NCBI GenBank assembly: GCA_031082185.1 | Contig: JAVHLI010000003.1 | Span: 124,001-188,000, forward strand | Direction: 5' to 3' | DNA from: a bacterium | Lineage (GTDB): Bacteria > Sysuimicrobiota > Sysuimicrobiia > Sysuimicrobiales > Humicultoraceae | DNA: 64,000 bases | In this document: piece after piece, positions 11,835 through 18,551 of the stretch | Position numbering within the stretch: position 1 is the first letter of the stretch | Layout of the letters: the number at the start of each line of letters is the position of its first letter | Position numbers and translations under genes: made by a program | Notes under the pieces: model-generated | What the model was told of the DNA's origin: nothing | Seen by the model: only the letters and a program-made list of their open reading frames with translations | The model's database searches: none

Positions 11835-11945
11835 CTATCCTGAAGGTGTAACGGCGTTTTGCCGTCTGCGCCGCTTGGACCAGACCGGGCCGAGTAGGAC
11901 CGCGGAACCCTAGGCGCACTCCCTCGCGTGCGGCACGGCGGCCGA
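11783..11945 (-). promoter_or_regulatory. ykkC-family riboswitch (ppGpp subtype 2a suspected)
   Basis: The minus strand carries the ykkC core in order: CTAGGGTTCCG (within 11901-11913), CTGGTCCAAGCG, and ACACC...GGATAGAAGCCTGAGGGAT (near 11822-11842). These match the conserved blocks of the guanidine-I/ykkC superfamily (CUAGGGUUCCG, CUGGUCCGAGAG, ACACGG...AUAAAAGCCCGGGAGA). An outer GC-rich stem (GCGGCACGG with CCGTGCCGC) may cap the 5' side. Subtypes sense guanidine, PRPP, ppGpp or nucleoside diphosphates; ppGpp (2a) members are known upstream of branched-chain amino acid genes, so that ligand is inferred from context. A terminator overlaps its 3' conserved block, implying an ON switch. Confidence 0.82.
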
Positions 11946-11976
11946 GTCCAACACCGTGCCGCAAGACTTAGGAGCC

Positions 11977-12005
11977 ATACTAGACGGGAGGGTTGTTCTT
12001 GTCAA
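11977..12005 (-). promoter_or_regulatory. sigma-70-type promoter of the ilv-leu operon
   Basis: Minus strand -35 TTGACA (12000-12005) and -10 TAGTAT (11977-11982) are separated by 17 bases, placing transcription start near 11970, just before the ykkC aptamer. The -35 lies at the point where similarity to a transposase N-terminus ends. Confidence 0.75.
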
Positions 12006-12111
12006 GAACTTGTGCGGCTGCGACAGCCTGCAGGGTGCCCTGCTGAACCTGGGTGAGGAGATGCACACGGTGCTGCTCCTTCTGGGTCAAGGTAATCGTC
12101 TCCCTAGTCAT
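11980..12111 (-). pseudogene. truncated ISNCY/IS1202-like transposase (N-terminal remnant)
   Basis: From ATG 12111 the minus strand encodes 43 residues beginning MTRETITLTQKEQHR and continuing HLLTQV...AVAAAQVL. This resembles the N-terminal helix-turn-helix start of ISNCY (IS1202-group) transposases, where AAxLLGLSxRQV would be expected next. Instead the frame runs into DKNNPPV and a stop at 11980-11982, so the helix-turn-helix and the rest of the enzyme are missing. The break coincides with the -35 of the ilv promoter. Family assignment is by recalled resemblance only. Confidence 0.6.
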
Positions 12112-12118
12112 GCTCCCA

Positions 12119-12165
12119 GGGTGACAGATTCATTGGCCCGTTGGCGGGTGACAAAATCATTGACC
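12119..12165. repeat. subterminal repeats of the degraded insertion sequence
   Basis: Two 20-base copies lie 27 bases apart: 12119-12138 (starting gggtgacagattcat) and 12146-12165 (starting gggtgacaaaatcat). They match at 17 of 20 positions. They sit directly upstream of the truncated transposase start, as expected for one IS end. Confidence 0.65.
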
Positions 12166-12227
12166 TATTACAAAGTATCAAATGAGGGCTTGACTTTTCG
12201 TCCTGTCTGTAGAACTATGGGATTAGC

Positions 12228-12773
12228 TCATCCACCATGCGTGGAAGGAGTACTAGCGCCGCTGTTTGTTGGCGGCGCTAGCCTCTTTTGGGCATCTTCA
12301 TACTCCTTCCGGAGTTTGGTCTTCCGGTGTTCTCTTTCGACAGGATAGGCAGTGAGAAGCAGAACATGGCTCCTGCGTGGAATGAGAACGACGACATAGC
12401 TGAAATCGCTCAAGGAGATGACAACTCTGACTTGATCACCTCGTCGGCCATGCCATGTCTTTATGCGTGTCAGGTCTGGAAAGACCTCAATGATCGGCCG
12501 GGGCCATCGGATTCGTTCACATCGCCGAAGTTCAGGTACTCGTTCCTCTTCAGAAGACCCCTCGCTTATGAGGTGCCAGAAGCAGAACTCCTTGCTGTCA
12601 AGCCTTGGATACTCCTTTATGCTCACCTGCTTTCCATCAAAAGCCGGTCGGGAGCGCACGAAATCCGCGCAGAAGTATTCGTAGATTGCCCAGAGGTATC
12701 GACTCCAGTCCCCCTCATGTTCCTCTAGTAGGATGAGATCAGGGAGCCATCCAGCGTTGACATCGTCGCTCAC
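12228..12773 (-). CDS. hypothetical protein, RelE/PBECR-like; partner of the DUF3800 gene
   Basis: The 181-residue protein starts at GTG 12773, two bases after the DUF3800 stop. The N-terminal half is acidic with many aromatic residues. The C-terminal half has the pattern RIRWPRPIIE...IKTWHGRRGDQVRVVISL, then DFSYVVVLIPR, LLLTAYPVEREH and a basic helix KTKLRKEYEDAQKRL. This order (conserved His/Arg, a VVV-type strand, then TAYPV) resembles the RelE/Barnase-EndoU-like PBECR nuclease fold, and similar proteins occur beside DUF3800 genes. That relation is recalled, not computed. GC is visibly lower than the flanks, indicating transfer. The last 15 or so codons overlap a perfect hairpin (12253-12281). 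Confidence 0.7.
   Translation of the reverse strand: MSDDVNAGWLPDLILLEEHEGDWSRYLWAIYEYFCADFVRSRPAFDGKQVSIKEYPRLDSKEFCFWHLISEGSSEEERVPELRRCERIRWPRPIIEVFPDLTRIKTWHGRRGDQVRVVISLSDFSYVVVLIPRRSHVLLLTAYPVEREHRKTKLRKEYEDAQKRLAPPTNSGASTPSTHGG
12253..12281. repeat. 10-bp perfect inverted repeat inside the 3' end of the island gene
   Basis: CTAGCGCCGC (12253-12262) and GCGGCGCTAG (12272-12281) form a GC-rich stem with a 9-base loop. It lies within the last codons of the RelE/PBECR-like gene. No clear U tract follows on the minus strand (GTACTCC); on the plus strand cctctttt follows, so it could terminate transcription on that strand. Confidence 0.6.
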
Positions 12774-12775
12774 GC

Positions 12776-13504
12776 CTAGTCCCCCCGCGGTTGCCAGAGG
12801 AAGATGTTCACTTTCTCCTCCCGCAGCAGCGTCGTTCGGACCAGGCTGTATCTTGACTGGGCACGCATGCTATCCACAAGTGCCACCTTGCCAGGATTGG
12901 TGCTTAGACCCCGATTCGCATAGCTGATCACACCAGTAAGCAGATCGGCAAGCTGAAGGTGCTCAACTTCATGTGATCGCACTGTCTGTATTGAAGATAT
13001 GACCTCTCGACTGAAGTCATACATGTTGTTGCACAGGACCTCGTGGAGCTTTGCGACCTTCGCCGCGCTGCGTGTGTCCTTTGTGTCAAGGAAGATGCGA
13101 TAGTGGCCCTCTGGACTGAGCAACGCCTTCAGCAATTCGAAGAACATCTTGTAGTACCACGTATCATGGTCCTGACCAAAGTCACTGTGTCGCAGTCTTG
13201 ACTTGTCCGAAACTACCAGGGCTCGGAAGTGGAGGTCGTCGTCATTGAAGAAGTAGTCAAGAATCTCTAGATAGAAGTTCTGTTTGGCTTTCGAGACCTT
13301 CGTCCATTTGATTTCAAACCGCCTATCAAGGCCATGCTTCACCTTAATCTCGCGCAGTCTACCGGCTATCCCCCTAACCTTCAGGAACGGACACCACAGG
13401 GCTCCCAAGACCATGATGGGCTGTCCATCATTCTCGAGGTGACAGCTCTCGTCGCAATAGATGTGGATTGTATCTTCAGGCTGTGTCTGGCTTCGCTGCT
13501 TCAT
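12776..13504 (-). CDS. DUF3800 domain protein (RNase H-like fold)
   Basis: ATG 13504 is chosen because AGGAG lies at 13515-13519; an ATG at 13534 is a weaker alternative. The 242-residue protein has the DUF3800 hallmark IYCDESCHLEN near the N-terminus, then FEIKWTKVSK, a central RIFLDTKDT with acidic residues, and the late VEHLQLADLLTGVISYANRG block with conserved Asp. These acidic positions are consistent with the RNase H-like nuclease fold proposed for DUF3800. It heads a two-gene unit with the RelE/PBECR-like gene. Codon use is much less G/C-biased than in the neighbours, so horizontal acquisition is likely. Function (defence, toxin or mobile-element cargo) is not shown. Confidence 0.85.
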   Translation of the reverse strand: MKQRSQTQPEDTIHIYCDESCHLENDGQPIMVLGALWCPFLKVRGIAGRLREIKVKHGLDRRFEIKWTKVSKAKQNFYLEILDYFFNDDDLHFRALVVSDKSRLRHSDFGQDHDTWYYKMFFELLKALLSPEGHYRIFLDTKDTRSAAKVAKLHEVLCNNMYDFSREVISSIQTVRSHEVEHLQLADLLTGVISYANRGLSTNPGKVALVDSMRAQSRYSLVRTTLLREEKVNIFLWQPRGD

Positions 13505-13923
13505 ACCGGGTGAGCTCCTGTGTGTGGGAACCATGAAAACACGGGCCTATTTCAGGTCCAAGTTCGGCGCTCGCCCCCAGCTACATCTTCTCACATGCGT
13601 GGCTCCTGTTCGGACCGATCGGAACGTGTCAACACCTCTGAGACAAGTTCCTTTGTGAATTAGGCTCCCCCGGTCGCCTCACCTCCTTCGTGGTCGTTGT
13701 GGATCTGCGGTCGGTTGATCCAGGCCGCCGTGGGAAGCGGCCACGGTAGACTGATCGCCATCGTAAGGCTCTCCTTCCTCGCCCTCGTGGGTCAGTAGTT
13801 TCGGCGGGGAAGTTGTCTCACCTCATGTTGACACGGAGGGGTTTCGCAGAACCACTGCGGCCGCGACTGAACCCGAAGAACCCTGGGCATAACCCGTGTG
13901 ACAACGTTGCATCTGGAGACAAG
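13505..13923. other. intergenic stretch with IS21-like remnant
   Basis: This gap between the DUF3800 gene and a small membrane protein gene holds the 207-bp inverted-repeat element described separately (13627-13833). Within it, an ATG at 13761 on the minus strand could start a 33-residue peptide ending at 13660. I see no other gene, tRNA or convincing terminator here. Confidence 0.6.
13627..13833. mobile_element. MITE-like deletion derivative of an IS21-type insertion sequence
   Basis: Both ends are imperfect inverted repeats beginning TGTCAACA: left TGTCAACACCTCTGAGACAA (from 13627), right (minus strand from 13833) TGTCAACATGAGGTGAGACA. The pattern TGTCAACA-n-GAGACAA-TTC is shared, and TGT...ACA termini fit IS21-family ends. 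The roughly 160 bases inside are too short for istA/istB, so this would be a non-autonomous remnant. No clean target-site duplication is visible. Family assignment is tentative. Confidence 0.6.
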
Positions 13924-14088
13924 ATGACCTCAACCGTCCACGGATTGCTGATAAGCCTTATCGGCCTTGCTATAGGATGGGTCCTGGCTGTGCGGGCCCT
14001 CAGCCAGGCAGGACCCTGGGTAGCCCTTACCGCTGTGGCCTTCCTCGCCCTGATAGCCCTGGGTCTCATCCGCGCCGCACGAGTCTAG
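13924..14088 (+). CDS. small two-helix membrane protein
   Basis: ATG 13924 is preceded by GGAG with 5-base spacing and starts a 54-residue protein with two hydrophobic segments (LLISLIGLAIGWVLAV and WVALTAVAFLALIALGLI), joined by a short RALSQAGP loop and ending RAARV. It is probably an inner-membrane hairpin. No family is recognised. A longer upstream frame from 13813 has no membrane logic and a poor start. It lies 86 bases before mrfA on the same strand and could share its transcript. Confidence 0.55.
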   Translation: MTSTVHGLLISLIGLAIGWVLAVRALSQAGPWVALTAVAFLALIALGLIRAARV

Positions 14089-14174
14089 CCCCGCCCCCGT
14101 CCCAAGTGGCCTCCTTGCACAGAAGGAGGCCGGCCTGTCCGCTGTCGAACCTGTGTTCGTACCATGGTGATGGA

Positions 14175-16484
14175 ATGACACTCGAGCAGATCCTGACCGC
14201 GCTGCACACCGAGCCTGCGTGGGCCCGGCACATCACCGCCTGGCACCAGGTCCCGGAGCGGCCGGGCCGGTACGAGCCGATCCCTGCCGATGTGGACGGC
14301 CGACTGGCTTCGGCGCTTCGGCACGCGGGCATCGAGCGGCTCTACACGCACCAGGCTCAGGCTTTCGAGATCGCCAGGTCGGGCCGGCACCTGGTGGTCG
14401 TCACGCCGACCGCGTCGGGCAAGACGCTCTGCTACAACCTGCCGGTCCTCAACACGTTGTTGGCGGCCCCCCAGACCCGTGCGCTCTACCTGTTTCCAAC
14501 CAAGGCCCTCTCCATGGACCAGGTGGACGAGCTGCAGACGCTGGTCACCGCGCTGGAGGCGGACATCAAGGCCTCCACCTACGATGGTGATACGCCCGGC
14601 GCGGCACGGCGGGTAATCAGGACCGCCGGTCACGTTGTGGTCACAAACCCCGACATGCTGCACGCGGCGATCCTGCCGCACCACACGAAGTGGCTGCGGC
14701 TGTTCGAGAACCTCCGCTACGTCGTTGTTGACGAGCTGCACACCTACCGCGGGGTGTTCGGCAGCCACGTTGCCAACGTGCTCCGGCGGCTGCGGCGCAT
14801 CTGCCGCTTCTACGGCAGCACACCCCAGGTGATCTTCACCTCGGCCACGATCGGCAACCCGAAGGAACTTGCCGAACGCCTGCTGGAGGAAGAGGTTACG
14901 CTGGTGGACGACAATGGCGCGCCCTCAGGCCCAAAGGTCATCGCGTTCTACAATCCGCCGGTGATCAATCGTGAGTTGGGCATCCGCCGGGACGCGCTCT
15001 CCGAGGCCGGCAGGATGGCCGGTGAGTTCATCCGCAACCGGATCCCGCTGATCGCGTTCGCGCGCAGCCGCCGTGCCTGTGAGCTCCTGACCACCCGGTT
15101 TCAGGCGGTCGCATCCGGCCATCAGATCCCCCCGGAACGCATCGCCGGCTACCGCGCGGGCTACCTGCCGTCCGAGCGGCGGGCCATCGAGAAGGGGCTC
15201 AGGGACGGAAGCGTGCTGGCCGTCGCCGCCACCAATGCGCTGGAGCTCGGTATTGACATCGGCCGTCTGCAGGCGGCGCTGCTGGTCGGGTATCCCGGCA
15301 CGGTGGCCTCAACCTGGCAGCAGGCGGGACGCGCAGGCCGCACGCAGGACCTGTCCGCGGCGATCCTGATCGCCACCAGCGACCCGCTCGATCAGTACAT
15401 TGTGCGGCATCCCGAGTACTTCTTCGGGCAGTCGCCGGAGGCCGGACTGGTCAACCCCGACAACCTCTACATCCTGACCAGCCACGTGCGCTGTGCGGCG
15501 TTCGAGCTGCCTATCGAGAGCGGCGAGCGGTTCGGACCCAGCACCCTGCCCGAGGTCCTGGACTACCTGCAGTCGCAGCGAATCGTGCACCGGGAAGATG
15601 ACCGCTGGCACTACGTGGCCGACGCGTATCCGGCCCAAGACGTCTCGCTGCGCAGCGCCTCCACCGAGAACGTGGTGATCATTGACACCACGGATCCCGC
15701 GCCCCGGGTCGTGGGCGAGGTGGACCTGGCCAGCGCTCCCGGACTCGTGCACGAGGACGCGATCTACCTGCACCTGGGCCAGCAGTACCACGTGGACCGG
15801 CTCGAGTGGGAAGAACGAAAGGCATACGTCCACCGCGTAGACGTGGACTACTACACCACCGCCCAGATCGCGGTTGACATCCGGGTGCTGACGGAGTTCG
15901 CCCCGGGCGCGGCTGAGGGGCGCGCGGCGGCTCCAGGCCGCCCCCATACCGGGATGGTCCGCGGCGGACCGGCCCACGGTGAGGTTGTGGTCACCTACCG
16001 GCCGACGATCTTCAAGAAGCTGACGCTCGAGGGGCACGAGAACGTGGGCTGGGGCCCGATCCACCTGAGCGAATCCACGCTGCACACCACGGCCTACTGG
16101 CTGGCGCTCCCCGAACTACCGGTGCCCCAGCACGAACTGCAGGGGCTGTTGATAGGGCTCTCTCATTCCCTGGCGCACGTCGCCGCGCTGTTTCTGATGT
16201 GCGATCCGCGCGACCTCGGTCGCACCTACGAGGTACATTCGCCGCACACCGACCGGCCGACGGTCTTCCTCTATGACGCCTTCCCGGGCGGGGTCGGCTT
16301 CGCGGAGCGGCTGTACCGGATGCACCACCAGGTGCTATCTGCCGCCCGCGATCTGATCGCGGCGTGCCCGTGCGACTCCGGCTGCCCATCGTGCGTCGGG
16401 CCGGTACTGGAGGTCGGGGGCACCGGCAAGGCCCTCGCGCTGGAGATCCTCGATGCCCGGCTCATCCCAGACGCTCGCCGATAG
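14175..16484 (+). CDS. mrfA: MrfA-type DEAD/DEAH helicase with DUF1998 domain (DNA repair)
   Basis: MrfA (YprA) is an SF2 ATP-dependent DNA helicase that acts with MrfB in excision of mitomycin-type adducts. From ATG 14175 the 769-residue protein shows Walker A TPTASGKT (about residues 78-85), a DELH box in VVDELHTYRG, motif III SATIGNP, and motif VI QQAGRAGR. A C-terminal DUF1998 region ends in a four-cysteine cluster CPCDSGCPSC, the likely metal site that distinguishes MrfA from Lhr. A longer in-frame start at 13977 lies within the small membrane gene and is rejected. The gene overlaps mrfB by 32 bases. Confidence 0.9.
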   Translation: MTLEQILTALHTEPAWARHITAWHQVPERPGRYEPIPADVDGRLASALRHAGIERLYTHQAQAFEIARSGRHLVVVTPTASGKTLCYNLPVLNTLLAAPQTRALYLFPTKALSMDQVDELQTLVTALEADIKASTYDGDTPGAARRVIRTAGHVVVTNPDMLHAAILPHHTKWLRLFENLRYVVVDELHTYRGVFGSHVANVLRRLRRICRFYGSTPQVIFTSATIGNPKELAERLLEEEVTLVDDNGAPSGPKVIAFYNPPVINRELGIRRDALSEAGRMAGEFIRNRIPLIAFARSRRACELLTTRFQAVASGHQIPPERIAGYRAGYLPSERRAIEKGLRDGSVLAVAATNALELGIDIGRLQAALLVGYPGTVASTWQQAGRAGRTQDLSAAILIATSDPLDQYIVRHPEYFFGQSPEAGLVNPDNLYILTSHVRCAAFELPIESGERFGPSTLPEVLDYLQSQRIVHREDDRWHYVADAYPAQDVSLRSASTENVVIIDTTDPAPRVVGEVDLASAPGLVHEDAIYLHLGQQYHVDRLEWEERKAYVHRVDVDYYTTAQIAVDIRVLTEFAPGAAEGRAAAPGRPHTGMVRGGPAHGEVVVTYRPTIFKKLTLEGHENVGWGPIHLSESTLHTTAYWLALPELPVPQHELQGLLIGLSHSLAHVAALFLMCDPRDLGRTYEVHSPHTDRPTVFLYDAFPGGVGFAERLYRMHHQVLSAARDLIAACPCDSGCPSCVGPVLEVGGTGKALALEILDARLIPDARR

Positions 16485-17640
16485 GCTGGCAATGCTGGGG
16501 ACCGCCGTCCGAGCGCCCGCGGCGCGGACGGCCGGGTGGGACGGACCGGCCTTCGAGGTACGCCGCAACAGGCGCGACGCCGGCGAGTTCTTCGGCCGGG
16601 AGCAGCCGCATCCGGCGGATGCGAGCGCCCTGTTTCTCGACACCGAGACCACGGGCCTTGCGGGTGGTACCGGCACCACGCCGTTTCTGGTGGGCCTGGC
16701 CTTCCTTGCGGACGGCGAGGTGGTCACCGAGCAGTATTTCCTGCGCCGCCTCTCCGGCGAGGCTGCCATGCTGGACGCGTTGCGCGAGCGCCTGGTCGCG
16801 GTGGAGACGCTCGTTACGTTCAACGGCCGGAGGTTCGACTGGCCGATCCTGGAGGCGCGGGGGATCATCAACCGGACGCCGCTGGAGGCTCCTCCCGAGC
16901 ACCACGACCTGATCGGCGCGGCGCGGCGGTTGTGGTACAGGCCGCTGGGTACCTACCGGCTCTCGGTGATCGAGCGGCAAGTACTCGGCATTGACCGCAC
17001 CGATGATGTTGACGCGGCCCAGATCCCAGGTCTCTACCTCGACTACCTGCGCACCGGGGATGCCGCGTCGCTGGAACCGGTCTTCGAGCACAACCGCCAC
17101 GACGTCCTCAGCCTGCTACACCTGCGCCGGAAGGTGCGCCGGTGGGTAGAGGACGGCGTGGATCCGCCACAACCGGTGGACTGGGAGGGCCTGGGCGTGC
17201 TGCGGCTGCGGGCGGCCGCGGCGGCGCTCGACGGCGACACGATCGGCCGCGCCCTGATCGGGAACGCGGAGACCGCGCTGCGCCGGGCGCTGGAGGCCGA
17301 GGACGACCCCGCCTCGCGCTGGCGCATCGCCTCGCGGCTGGCCCGGCTGTTGCGCCGCGCAGCACGCTGGGAGGAACTGCTGGCGCTGTGGGAACATGCC
17401 GCCGGCGTTCGCGGGTCCTGGCGCGTGCGGACCCTTATCGAGGTCGCTAAGGTGCAGCAGCGGAGGCTGAAGCAACCGGCCCATGCCGCCGCCGCGCTTG
17501 AGGAAGCCGCGACCGTGGCCGAATGGCTGGCGGCCACCGGCAACCCGATCGCAACCGCTCTGGAGGACCAGGTGCGGGCGCGTCTGGTGCGACTACAACA
17601 GGGAGCGGCCCGCCCGGCCGCCCTGCGCCGGGGCCGTTAG
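16453..17640 (+). CDS. mrfB: MrfB-type 3'-5' exonuclease (RNase H-like, YprB family)
   Basis: The 395-residue protein has the DEDD-exonuclease order: ExoI LFLDTETTGLAGG (near residue 57), ExoII VTFNGRRFDWPIL and ExoIII FEHNRHDVLSLLHL with the last Asp. A C-terminal Ala/Arg-rich helical region resembles the TPR-like part of YprB proteins. It starts at ATG 16453 within mrfA. LADRLAMLG directly after the start matches family N-termini, supporting the overlapping start over ATG 16492. With mrfA it forms a two-gene repair operon. Its stop overlaps that of the convergent reductase gene. Confidence 0.88.
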   Translation: MPGSSQTLADRLAMLGTAVRAPAARTAGWDGPAFEVRRNRRDAGEFFGREQPHPADASALFLDTETTGLAGGTGTTPFLVGLAFLADGEVVTEQYFLRRLSGEAAMLDALRERLVAVETLVTFNGRRFDWPILEARGIINRTPLEAPPEHHDLIGAARRLWYRPLGTYRLSVIERQVLGIDRTDDVDAAQIPGLYLDYLRTGDAASLEPVFEHNRHDVLSLLHLRRKVRRWVEDGVDPPQPVDWEGLGVLRLRAAAAALDGDTIGRALIGNAETALRRALEAEDDPASRWRIASRLARLLRRAARWEELLALWEHAAGVRGSWRVRTLIEVAKVQQRRLKQPAHAAAALEEAATVAEWLAATGNPIATALEDQVRARLVRLQQGAARPAALRRGR

Positions 17641-18524
17641 TCCTCCATACCGGCCAGCGCCTCGACGAACCTGGCAATTCCGGAATGATCGAGATCCTGG
17701 TGCCCCTGCGCCACGAGCGATCCCAGAACCTCGTGCACCAGAGCGGTCGCGAGAAGGGGCACACCGTAGGCCTTGCCCGAGGCCATCGCGATCCCCAGAT
17801 CCTTCTGATGGAGTTTGATGCGGAAGCCCGGCGCGAAGTTGCGATCGATGATGCGCTGGCCGTGGAGGTCGAGGATCCGGCTCTGTGCGAATCCTCCCAA
17901 CAGCGCCTGGCGAACCTTTGCTACGTCCACACCGGCCTTGCGGGCCAGCGTGAGCGCCTCGGCAACCGCCATTATCGTGATGCCGACGACGATCTGGTTG
18001 CAGGTCTTGGTGACCTGGCCGGAGCCGGGCTCTTCACCGATGTGCACGATGTTCTTGCCCATGACTTGGAAGACGGGCAGCACCCGCTCGAATGTGGCGC
18101 TGGGCCCTCCCACCATGATGGAGAGCGTCGCCTCGACGGCTCCCTTCTGCCCGCCGCTGACCGGCGCGTCGAGCGCGGTCACGCCCTTTGCAGCCAGGGC
18201 CTGAGCCACCTCGCGGCTGGCAAGAGGGGAGATGGTGCTCATGTCCACAACGGCCTGGCCCGCGCGCACGCCCTCAATCACCCCGTCAGGCCCGAGGATG
18301 ACCTGGCGCACCTCCGGGGAGTCGGGCAGCATCGTGATGACTATGTCGCTCTGCTCTGCCACCGCCCGTGATGATCCCCCGTCGGTGGCCCCTGCCGCCA
18401 CCAGCTCGTCTACCGCCGTGCGCGCGAGGTCGTGGACGACCACGGGATACCCGGCCCCCAGCAGGTGGAGTGACATCGGCTTGCCCATGATCCCCAGCCC
18501 AATGAAACCAATCCGGTCTGCCAT
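17637..18524 (-). CDS. 2-hydroxy-3-oxopropionate (tartronate semialdehyde) reductase-like, HIBADH family
   Basis: The 295-residue beta-hydroxyacid dehydrogenase has the NAD(P) motif FIGLGIMGKPM at residues 7-17, substrate motif DAPVSGGQKGA, GSGQVTKTCNQ, and the catalytic Lys in LHQKDLGIA. This pattern is closest to GarR/GlxR, which reduce tartronate semialdehyde to D-glycerate; 3-hydroxyisobutyrate dehydrogenase is the alternative. The gene upstream (27 bases away, same strand) is hydroxypyruvate-isomerase-like, which would supply tartronate semialdehyde and supports GarR. Confidence 0.85.
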   Translation of the reverse strand: MADRIGFIGLGIMGKPMSLHLLGAGYPVVVHDLARTAVDELVAAGATDGGSSRAVAEQSDIVITMLPDSPEVRQVILGPDGVIEGVRAGQAVVDMSTISPLASREVAQALAAKGVTALDAPVSGGQKGAVEATLSIMVGGPSATFERVLPVFQVMGKNIVHIGEEPGSGQVTKTCNQIVVGITIMAVAEALTLARKAGVDVAKVRQALLGGFAQSRILDLHGQRIIDRNFAPGFRIKLHQKDLGIAMASGKAYGVPLLATALVHEVLGSLVAQGHQDLDHSGIARFVEALAGMED

Positions 18525-18551
18525 TGTGTTGCCTCCCTCTTGGATCCCGCT

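Noticed and set aside
11783-11945. Guanidine-I riboswitch as the preferred call
   Set aside because: The conserved core is shared by all ykkC subtypes; no guanidine carboxylase or exporter is nearby, whereas ppGpp types are known at branched-chain amino acid operons. Not excluded.
12253-12281. Integron attC site
   Set aside because: The inverted repeat lacks the RYYYAAC/GTTRRRY core sites and no integrase is present.
11956-12348. Plus-strand frame of 130 codons over the ilv promoter and IS remnant
   Set aside because: It overlaps a clear promoter, the IS repeats and the 3' end of the island gene on the other strand; no motif.
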